Assembly (NCBI GenBank): GCA_009781565.1
Contig: WQXV01000089.1
Span: 1-5,013 of the forward strand
DNA: 5,013 nt
Origin: Actinomycetes bacterium
Lineage (GTDB): Bacteria > Actinomycetota > Coriobacteriia > WRKU01
Direction: 5' to 3'
Shown here piece after piece: positions 1 to 5,013 of this stretch. Within the stretch, counting starts at the first letter, position 1; each line of letters opens with the position of its first letter. The position numbers and the translations under genes were made by a program. The notes beneath the pieces are model-generated. The model was not told where the DNA came from. It did no database searches and saw nothing but the letters and a program-made list of their open reading frames with translations.

Positions 1-650
1 GGACCGATTGCGACGATCAAGACATCGCATCCGCATACATGGCATCCGCCCAGCATTCCTGAATAGAGGTTGATAGCCTCATATTGGCCTCCCAGCGCTT
101 GGCCGACGGTTATCGTTGCATCGAGCAATCCTCTCTCGATGCACTGTTTGGCCATACGTGAATAGCCCAAATGAAGCGCTGCTTGATCGGTCATGATATA
201 GCCGATTCTCAGATGAGGTGCGTGTGCCTTGATCGTTGCGGCCACGATCGGCATCTGGCTGTGAAGCCCACAGCACACGACAGGGATATCTTCGAGCGAG
301 CTCACCTTCTCCATGATGGCATGGGTGGTCGCCTCGGGAGCCTCGATAGCAAGCACATCACGCTGCAACGGCGCGTAACGCAGCTTCATCAGATGCCCGC
401 CACTCTCGTCACTATAGGCGACTCCTTGGGGCTGCTCATCCTTCTTGATGATCGCGACCACAAAATGATCTCCCCCGGTACCCAGACCCAGATCGACCGC
501 GGTCGTATTGAGTAGGGCGCGGTCGCCCACCTGGGCAGGTCCGGTCAAATCGGGATAGATGATCGCGCAGCTGGTGCCTTCGCGGCCATCGACGATCACC
601 TCACAGTGGTCTGATGCTGATGTGGTTATGGTCGACCATACGAGATTCAT
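1..650 (-). CDS. DUF3866 family protein, 3' end cut by the window edge
   Basis: This reading frame is open from an ATG at 650 to the window edge (216 complete codons), so the C-terminal part is missing; relatives, as I recall them, run to about 320-350 residues. I recognise it as DUF3866 from segments in the family order: LNTTAVDLGLGTGGDHFVVA at residues 47-66, GHLMKLRYAPLQ at 85-96, LHSQMPIVAATIKA at 129-142, YIMTD at 151-155 and GLLDATITVGQALGG at 174-188. It ends at VAIGP just before the glycine-rich segment expected next. An in-frame TAA two codons upstream of the ATG makes 650 the first possible start; the Shine-Dalgarno site is weak. No signal peptide or membrane segment is evident, so the protein is probably cytoplasmic. 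It lies 29 nt after pyrG on the same strand, so it is probably co-transcribed. Its biochemical function is unknown to me. It is cysteine-rich, with a CHVCGC cluster at 203-208. Family assignment is by recall of sequence pattern, not by search. Confidence 0.88.
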   Translation of the reverse strand, partial: MNLVWSTITTSASDHCEVIVDGREGTSCAIIYPDLTGPAQVGDRALLNTTAVDLGLGTGGDHFVVAIIKKDEQPQGVAYSDESGGHLMKLRYAPLQRDVLAIEAPEATTHAIMEKVSSLEDIPVVCCGLHSQMPIVAATIKAHAPHLRIGYIMTDQAALHLGYSRMAKQCIERGLLDATITVGQALGGQYEAINLYSGMLGGCHVCGCDVLIVAIG

Positions 651-679
651 AGGAGCTTATATCTTACCTGAAGAGTCGA

Positions 680-2287
680 TCAGGAAGCTTTTTTGTCAAT
701 CGCAGCCCCGATGAAATCACGGATCAGTGGAGCTGGCTTGGTGGGCCGACTCTTGTATTCGATGTGCGCCTGAGTCCCGACGAACCAGGGATGATCGGCA
801 AGCTCGATCGCCTCGATGTATTGCTCGTCGTCAGATACCGCGCTGATGACCAGACCGGCATCTTCGAGCTTGTCTCGATAGTCGGTATTGATCTCGTAAT
901 GGTTGCGGTGACGCTCCTCGACCGCGTCTTGTGCATACGCGGCGGCGACCAAGGTATTCTCGGTCAGCTTCTCGGTATGCGCACCCAAGCGGATCGCGCT
1001 GCGGTTGGAGCCCGCTTCGCCATTCTCATTGGAGATGATCAGCGGATGCGGCGTATTCTTGTCGAACTCGACCGAGTTGGCATCGGTAAGACCTGCCACA
1101 TTGCGGGCGAAATCGATCAGAGCAGCTTGCATGCCCAGACAGATGCCCAGATACGGGATGTTGTTCTCACGCGCAAACTGAGCGGCGGCGATCTTTCCCT
1201 CCCAGTGATCGACACCGAAGTTACCCGGTGCCAAGATGCCGTCGAAATCGCCCTTTGACAGCGCTGCTTTGACCTGCTCGGGGCTGAGCGTCTCGCTATC
1301 GATCCAGCCGATCTCGATGCGGTGATTGTGGTGTACGCCCGAGTGCTTGAGCGCTTCGATCACCGACAGATAAGCATCGGGTAACGTGACATATTTGCCG
1401 ACCATCGCGATGCGGACGGTATCGCTGAGATCTTTAGTGGTCTTGATGTAGTTCTCCCACTCTTCAAGCTGGCTCTCCCCTACTTCGAGGCCCAGGGTTT
1501 GAGCGACAGCTAGATCGAAGTTCTGCTCGCGCAACCCCAGTGGCACCTCGTAGATCGTCGGTACATCGAGCGCGGCGATCACGTGGTCTTTGGGTACATC
1601 GCAAAAGAGCGATATCTTGGCGATCTCATCTTCGTGGATCTCGTGCTCGCTGCGACACACGATGAAATCGGGATGTAGGCCCAGGCCACGCAGGGTCTGC
1701 ACACTGTGCTGGGTCGGCTTGGTCTTTAGCTCAGATGAGGCGGTGATATAGGGGAGCAACGTCGCATGCACATGGCACGAGTTGCCCGGCCCCAGCTCGT
1801 AGCGCATCTGGCGCAGCGCCTCGACGAACGGAAGCGACTCGATGTCTCCGACCGTTCCTCCGATCTCGGTGATCACCACATCGGCTCCGCTGTCTTTGGC
1901 CAATGCGTAGACGCGGTCCTTGATCTCGTTGGTCAGATGCGGGACGACTTGGACGGTCCCTCCTCCGAAATCACCGGCACGCTCACGTGCGATCAGAGAT
2001 TGATAGATCGAGCCGGCCGTCACCGTCGCCGCTTCAGTCAGATTCACGTCGATGAAGCGCTCGTAGTGTCCCAGATCGAGGTCGGCTTCCGCGCCATCGT
2101 CGGTCACGAACACTTCACCATGTTGGAAGGGGGACATGATCGAGGGATCGACATTGAGATAGGGATCGAGTTTTTGGAGTACCACTTCGAGACCGCGAGA
2201 CTTTAACAGGCGACCCAGTGATGCCGCGATAATGCCTTTTCCTACGGAGGATACCACTCCTCCAGTCACGAAGATATGCTTTGCCAT
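680..2287 (-). CDS. pyrG: CTP synthase (glutamine-hydrolysing)
   Basis: This enzyme catalyses ATP-dependent amination of UTP to CTP, the last step of de novo pyrimidine nucleotide synthesis, using ammonia from glutamine. At 535 residues it has normal full length. The N-terminal synthetase domain (about 1-270) is orthodox: GGVVSSVGKGI at 9-19 (P-loop), KLDPYLNVD at 39-47, MSPFQHGEVFVTDDGAEADL at 51-70, EIGGTVGDIESLPF at 141-154 and LKTKPTQHSV at 187-196. The class I glutamine amidotransferase domain (about 290-530) has VGKYVTLPDAY at 296-306, nucleophile Cys383 in GICLGMQ, and the likely triad partners His508 and Glu510. It is divergent at several usually invariant positions: PGNFGVDHWEGK at 354-365, ERHRNHYE at 458-465 and QAHIE at 506-510. 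The ATG at 2287 fits the universal M-(x)-K-(x)-IFVTGG start, with a purine-rich AGAGAG stretch about 5 nt upstream. It follows the GT4 gene by 39 nt and precedes the DUF3866 gene by 29 nt. Identification is certain; full glutaminase competence is not. Confidence 0.99.
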   Translation of the reverse strand: MAKHIFVTGGVVSSVGKGIIAASLGRLLKSRGLEVVLQKLDPYLNVDPSIMSPFQHGEVFVTDDGAEADLDLGHYERFIDVNLTEAATVTAGSIYQSLIARERAGDFGGGTVQVVPHLTNEIKDRVYALAKDSGADVVITEIGGTVGDIESLPFVEALRQMRYELGPGNSCHVHATLLPYITASSELKTKPTQHSVQTLRGLGLHPDFIVCRSEHEIHEDEIAKISLFCDVPKDHVIAALDVPTIYEVPLGLREQNFDLAVAQTLGLEVGESQLEEWENYIKTTKDLSDTVRIAMVGKYVTLPDAYLSVIEALKHSGVHHNHRIEIGWIDSETLSPEQVKAALSKGDFDGILAPGNFGVDHWEGKIAAAQFARENNIPYLGICLGMQAALIDFARNVAGLTDANSVEFDKNTPHPLIISNENGEAGSNRSAIRLGAHTEKLTENTLVAAAYAQDAVEERHRNHYEINTDYRDKLEDAGLVISAVSDDEQYIEAIELADHPWFVGTQAHIEYKSRPTKPAPLIRDFIGAAIDKKAS

Positions 2288-2290
2288 GGC

Positions 2291-2300
2291 ACTCTCTCTA
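2291..2300 (-). promoter_or_regulatory. Probable ribosome binding site of pyrG
   Basis: On the minus strand the bases TAGAGAGAGT precede GCC-ATG of pyrG. The purine run gives a GAGAG-type, imperfect Shine-Dalgarno match at a suitable distance from the ATG at 2287. It supports that start, which the conserved N-terminus already indicates. There is no GC-rich hairpin with a T-run in the 39-nt gap, so I see no attenuator of the kind known for pyrG in Bacillus. Confidence 0.5.
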
Positions 2301-2326
2301 TTCTGATGTGGTCCTAATCTGTCGTC

Positions 2327-3157
2327 TTACTCGCCACTGTTTAGTCTACCAATGTTATCGAGCTTTTTAAGCAACGGATTGTTTTCAATTACATGACTAA
2401 ATGAAACCTTTTCACTGGCAAGATTGAGGGCGAGCATGATCAGCGTGTAGAGCGCGATCCCGACCCAGCCGAGCCACAGCACGATGAAGGCTCCGAGTAC
2501 GAACCCCGCCGCATTGGCACCGGCATCACCCAGCATCGCCTTCTCGCGCAGATCGGGGATCAGGATGAGCACTATGGGGATGATGGTGACCAGATAGGGA
2601 TGCCCCACGTAGCCAAGCGATTCTTGCAGCGTGGAAAGTCCCAGTTCAGAGGCGTTAAAGCCCATGAACCATGTCGCGAGCACAACAACGACCGCAGTGA
2701 TGGTCGCAAAAAACAGATAGATCTTTGCGGCTCGACCGGGACGCAGGTCGACAAGGTTGAAGAAGTTCGAGGTCAGCGCGATCGCCGCTCCAGCGAGACA
2801 GGCGATCGCAAGACGTCGGGGATCATACCACGATTGCGCCAGCTCGCCTCCCCCCTGGATCTTGGTCAAGCCTTCTTGAAGCGCATACCAAAACGACACT
2901 GCTGAGATACCTATGAGTTTGATCAGACCGGTCGTGATCGTGCCCCGGCCAAGCGCGGTCAGATGCCCCTTGAAACCTTTGCTCGAACTAGCACCGAACA
3001 GGTCGTCGAGCAACCCGAATCCGAAGACGAGCGCGGTCGCCAGCCCCAACTGCCACGACCCGGCAAGTGCGACCAGTGCTGCCCAGAGCAACCAGATGAA
3101 TCCCAGCCCATAATAGATCGTACGACCGGCATAGTTGGTGGTCTTGAAGCTATTCAC
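2327..3157 (-). CDS. MraY/WecA-like glycosyltransferase family 4 membrane protein
   Basis: This is a 276-residue polytopic membrane protein of the polyprenyl-phosphate sugar-1-phosphate transferase superfamily. Members transfer a sugar phosphate from a UDP-sugar to a lipid carrier at the cytoplasmic membrane. About eight hydrophobic segments are visible, near residues 15-33, 36-50, 76-95, 115-133, 146-166, 187-202, 213-230 and 231-247. Landmarks are the Asp pair LLDDLFG at 49-55, GHLTALGRG at 64-72 followed by TTGLIK at 75-80, NLVDLRPGRA at 133-142, and MLGDAGAN at 208-215. It is shorter than typical MraY (about 320-360). It has RPGRA where MraY/WecA have a DGLDGLA-type motif, and it lacks the C-terminal His-rich loop, so it belongs to a separate subfamily and should not be called mraY or wecA. 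The start is GTG at 3157: an in-frame TGA lies 24 nt upstream and no earlier start is possible. It overlaps the preceding gene by 8 nt, implying translational coupling. The substrate cannot be told, and catalytic activity is inferred only from the retained Asp residues. Confidence 0.85.
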   Translation of the reverse strand: MNSFKTTNYAGRTIYYGLGFIWLLWAALVALAGSWQLGLATALVFGFGLLDDLFGASSSKGFKGHLTALGRGTITTGLIKLIGISAVSFWYALQEGLTKIQGGGELAQSWYDPRRLAIACLAGAAIALTSNFFNLVDLRPGRAAKIYLFFATITAVVVVLATWFMGFNASELGLSTLQESLGYVGHPYLVTIIPIVLILIPDLREKAMLGDAGANAAGFVLGAFIVLWLGWVGIALYTLIMLALNLASEKVSFSHVIENNPLLKKLDNIGRLNSGE

Positions 3158-5013
3158 CCTCGAGGTCCTCGACGTTCATGCGATCGAGCATCAGCCACAG
3201 CAACGCTCCACCCAGATAGAGCACCATGATCGCGGGCAGGACGATACCGGAGTCCTCGGTAAAGAACGCGACAATACCGGCGACCAGAAGCGCCGTCATA
3301 CCATCGGCAAAGAATCGGTTGGCTTCCAGCGTCCGGGTCAGCTCAGGCGAGGGGCGAAAACGCATCAAGAGCATGAATCCGATGACTGCGACAAAGACCA
3401 CTCCCCACATCGACGCGGTCAGCACACGTAGATTGGTCTGCGCTTTGCGCGCGACGATCTCGATCAGGGGGGCGATCCCGCCTCGCTCGGCAGAATCGAC
3501 CGCACGTGCCAAATGGGTCTCTCCGCCCGAGCCAAAGCGATCAAGCGCAATGAACACTCCCAAGATCAAGACGATGGCGATGCCCATGATCAGAAGGTTT
3601 TGCCACGTGATCTTCTTATCGTTGATCAACAAGAAGAGCACCGCAAAGCCCACGGTCGCCCAGATCGCGACCCCTACGTTGGCCCCCCACCACGGCGCCG
3701 CGCATACCAACATGATGAGGAATGCGCCGATCGCCAGTACCCAGGTGGTATAGCGCTTGGGATGCGCGCTTTGCTCGAGCCAGAGCACGAATGCCATCAC
3801 CGATGCGCCGAACAGAAGTGCCGCGCCCTCGTTACCCAATCCGTAGAAGCGAAACGCCATGATCGGCGAGTAGCTGAAGATTGCTGAAAACGAGAAGGGC
3901 GCGCCCAACAATTGGTCGATGATGATGACGAGCGAGGTGATCGCTCCCAAAAAGATGATACCGGTGGTGCCTCCGAAGAGGCGCCAGATGATGAGAGCTA
4001 CGATCCAGAGCACCACCGCTGCTGCGATCAACTGAGCCACGACCTGATTGGGACTCTGCGGCCAGCGATCGATCAAGAACATGAACCAGCTTGCCGCAGG
4101 AACCGACAGACAACCAAGTATGCCGATCTCGAGTAGCTCGCGTACGCGCTTGATCGTAGAGGACCTCCAATGTGTCTGTGCCCACATCAACACGAACGCC
4201 CCCGCGCAGAGCAGGATGACGGTCGTCCAGATGATGGGGTTGATGACACGTGCGCGCATCGCATCGACTGAAAGCGCCGTGTTGTTCGATCGCCTCAAAA
4301 ACTCATAGCGGTCGATATCGGTCGATCGGCTATATATGGGAGATCCGATGACTTCGAGCGGAGCCGGTATCTCGAGTAGAGCATAGATGGTCGCTGAAAG
4401 ATCGAGGTTGGTCACCAATCCTGCGCGTTGTGTCGCATCAGAACTGAGAAGCCCTCCTTCTTGACCTGCACTATTTGCATCTGAGCTGACAAGCTCCTCT
4501 TCCCGATCCGCACCGCTTGGTTGAGTGATGATGAGCGGCCCGAGTCCTTCACGTCCCAGAGTCGGACTGACCGCAGCTTGCGCAGCAACGATGATCGTCG
4601 CATCGGCAAAGATCTCAGATGCCTGGGCGTAGATATCATCGAGGGTGCCGAGCGCGTCGTTCCAGTTCGCCTCAGCGGCAAGGATGGATGATTCGGGGCG
4701 CGATGCTTGCGCGCGGTAGAGGTCGCCGGGATCGATCACGAGCAGGCTCGGCTTGTTTGCGGCAAGCTTGGGCGCGAGGGTACGCATCTGTTCATAGAGC
4801 TCATCGGTGTCGGTCCGCAGACCGTAGGGTGCGGTAAAATCCAGGGTAAGCAGCTCGGCTGATACCGAACCGAGCGCAACGGTACCCTCCGTGTCCATAA
4901 CAACGATCGCGGCGGGGCGCATCTGGCGTGCAGCAGATGAGGTGAACCCCAGATCGGAGTTGCCAAGAGCAGCGGTCACCCCTCCGGCATCTTCGATCGC
5001 CGATCCGAGCAGA
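3150..5013 (-). CDS. Membrane protein with alkaline-phosphatase/sulfatase-like N-terminal domain, 5' end cut by the window edge
   Basis: The visible part is 620 codons, numbered here from the first complete codon at 5012. The frame stays open to the edge (LLGSAIEDAGGVTAALGNSD), so the GTG at 4979 is an internal Val codon, not the start. An N-terminal stretch, probably with a signal or membrane segment, is missing. Residues 1 to about 225 resemble the late part of an alkaline-phosphatase/sulfatase-superfamily domain: an ALGNSD-type strand at 14-19, GPLIIT at 158-163, and LLSSDATQRAGLVTNLDLSA at 188-207 leading into LLEIPAPLEVIGSPI. About eleven hydrophobic segments follow, near 258-277, 295-314, 324-344, 349-369, 396-412, 422-439, 443-463, 471-490, 531-550, 572-586 and 591-610. 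Between the fourth and fifth is the conserved-looking loop SPIMAFRFYGLGNEG (382-396), and near the end an EDSG motif (586-589). I recognise the pattern from unnamed proteins next to MraY-like GT4 genes in actinobacteria and clostridia. No clear metal-binding Asp-His-Gly motif is visible. An envelope role is likely by topology and neighbour; the reaction is unknown. Confidence 0.78.
   Translation of the reverse strand, partial: LLGSAIEDAGGVTAALGNSDLGFTSSAARQMRPAAIVVMDTEGTVALGSVSAELLTLDFTAPYGLRTDTDELYEQMRTLAPKLAANKPSLLVIDPGDLYRAQASRPESSILAAEANWNDALGTLDDIYAQASEIFADATIIVAAQAAVSPTLGREGLGPLIITQPSGADREEELVSSDANSAGQEGGLLSSDATQRAGLVTNLDLSATIYALLEIPAPLEVIGSPIYSRSTDIDRYEFLRRSNNTALSVDAMRARVINPIIWTTVILLCAGAFVLMWAQTHWRSSTIKRVRELLEIGILGCLSVPAASWFMFLIDRWPQSPNQVVAQLIAAAVVLWIVALIIWRLFGGTTGIIFLGAITSLVIIIDQLLGAPFSFSAIFSYSPIMAFRFYGLGNEGAALLFGASVMAFVLWLEQSAHPKRYTTWVLAIGAFLIMLVCAAPWWGANVGVAIWATVGFAVLFLLINDKKITWQNLLIMGIAIVLILGVFIALDRFGSGGETHLARAVDSAERGGIAPLIEIVARKAQTNLRVLTASMWGVVFVAVIGFMLLMRFRPSPELTRTLEANRFFADGMTALLVAGIVAFFTEDSGIVLPAIMVLYLGGALLWLMLDRMNVEDLEGE
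3166..3170 (-). promoter_or_regulatory. Ribosome binding site deciding the GTG start of the GT4 gene
   Basis: GAGGA on the minus strand ends 8 nt before the GTG at 3157, inside the last codons of the upstream gene. The spacing is good and supports the GTG start. The start overlaps the upstream TAG (GTGAATAG), the usual arrangement for translational coupling. Confidence 0.6.
4431..4493 (-). repeat. Imperfect 42-nt in-frame duplication within the phosphatase-like domain
   Basis: The coding strand carries LVSSDAN (codons 4493-4473) and, 42 nt (14 codons) later, LLSSDAT (codons 4451-4431). The nucleotide copies are similar too (GCTTGTCAGCTCAGATGC against GCTTCTCAGTTCTGATGC). The second copy is the family-typical segment leading into QRAGLVTNLD; the first looks like an extra partial copy. 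A chance resemblance in a Ser/Asp-rich loop is possible. Confidence 0.4.

Larger units (their letters stand above)
1..5013 (-). other. Probable operon segment: phosphatase-like membrane protein, GT4, pyrG, DUF3866
   Basis: Four consecutive genes share the minus strand with junctions of -8, +39 and +29 nt. None of the gaps holds a visible intrinsic terminator, and the whole segment is coding apart from these two short gaps. The promoter of the full transcript must lie beyond 5013. This is inferred from spacing and strand only. Confidence 0.7.

Noticed and set aside
79..276. Minus-strand 65-codon frame overlapping the DUF3866 gene
   Set aside because: It is in another frame of the same strand, within a region where the DUF3866 frame encodes conserved family segments.
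171..515. Plus-strand open frame of 114 codons opposite the DUF3866 gene
   Set aside because: It lies wholly antisense to a well-supported gene, has no recognisable motif or ribosome binding site, and its composition (many Asp, Arg, His) is that of a reverse-frame shadow.
651..679. Intrinsic terminator after pyrG
   Set aside because: The 29-nt gap has no inverted repeat followed by a T-run on the minus strand; the A-run near 689-694 (minus strand) is the Lys codons at the end of pyrG.
764..1258. Plus-strand open frames opposite pyrG (764-1258 and 1766-2206)
   Set aside because: Both are antisense to highly conserved PyrG coding sequence. Long antisense frames are expected from the codon bias here and neither shows a known domain.
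680..2287. PyrG as a pseudogene or frameshifted because of its odd glutaminase motifs
   Set aside because: The frame is intact at normal length, the Cys-His-Glu triad is kept, and the sequence on both sides of each odd motif is in frame and conserved.
2288..2326. Attenuator or riboswitch in front of pyrG
   Set aside because: The gap is only 39 nt, has no stable GC-rich hairpin with a T-run and no run of G followed by C at a plausible transcript start, so CTP-sensing attenuation as in Bacillus is not supported.
3226..3887. Plus-strand open frames of 124-175 codons opposite the membrane protein
   Set aside because: Low-complexity, Arg/Ser/Thr/Ala-rich translations antisense to clear membrane segments; no start-site or domain support.
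3150..4979. Taking GTG at 4979 as the start of the phosphatase-like membrane protein
   Set aside because: The frame continues upstream without a stop to the window edge and encodes family-like sequence (LLGSAIEDAGG), so the gene is truncated by the window and the GTG is internal.

Overview
The window is densely coding, and all four genes lie on the minus strand, so transcription runs from high to low coordinates. In transcription order they are: a large membrane protein with an alkaline-phosphatase/sulfatase-like N-terminal part (3150 to beyond 5013, 5' end missing); a short MraY/WecA-like glycosyltransferase family 4 membrane protein (2327-3157); CTP synthase PyrG (680-2287); and a DUF3866-family protein (650 to beyond position 1, 3' end missing). 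The junctions are an 8-nt overlap, a 39-nt gap and a 29-nt gap. No convincing terminator is visible between the genes, so this looks like the middle of one operon. No stretch over 300 bases lacks a gene, and I see no tRNA, rRNA, CRISPR array, insertion sequence or attachment site.

Organism: the DNA is moderately GC-rich (mid-50s percent by eye) and very rich in GATC. The neighbourhood of pyrG, DUF3866, an MraY-like GT4 and a phosphatase-like membrane protein is one I associate with Actinomycetota and with Clostridia-type Firmicutes. There it often sits near recN, steA/steB (mctB), a NUDIX hydrolase and xerD. A member of the Coriobacteriia or a related actinobacterial lineage is my best guess, at low confidence.

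How the genes may fit together: PyrG makes CTP, which feeds phospholipid and activated-sugar synthesis. The two membrane proteins are translationally coupled and probably act together on a lipid-linked envelope glycan or polymer, but no substrate can be read from the sequence. The role of DUF3866 is unknown.

The most unusual feature is in PyrG. Its synthetase domain is orthodox, and its glutaminase domain keeps the Cys-His-Glu triad. However, several positions that are nearly invariant in the family are changed: the oxyanion/lid segment reads PGNFGVDHWEGK, the glutamine-contacting Arg region reads RHRNHYE, and the FHPE motif reads AHIE. The next most interesting item is the coupled pair of divergent envelope proteins upstream.
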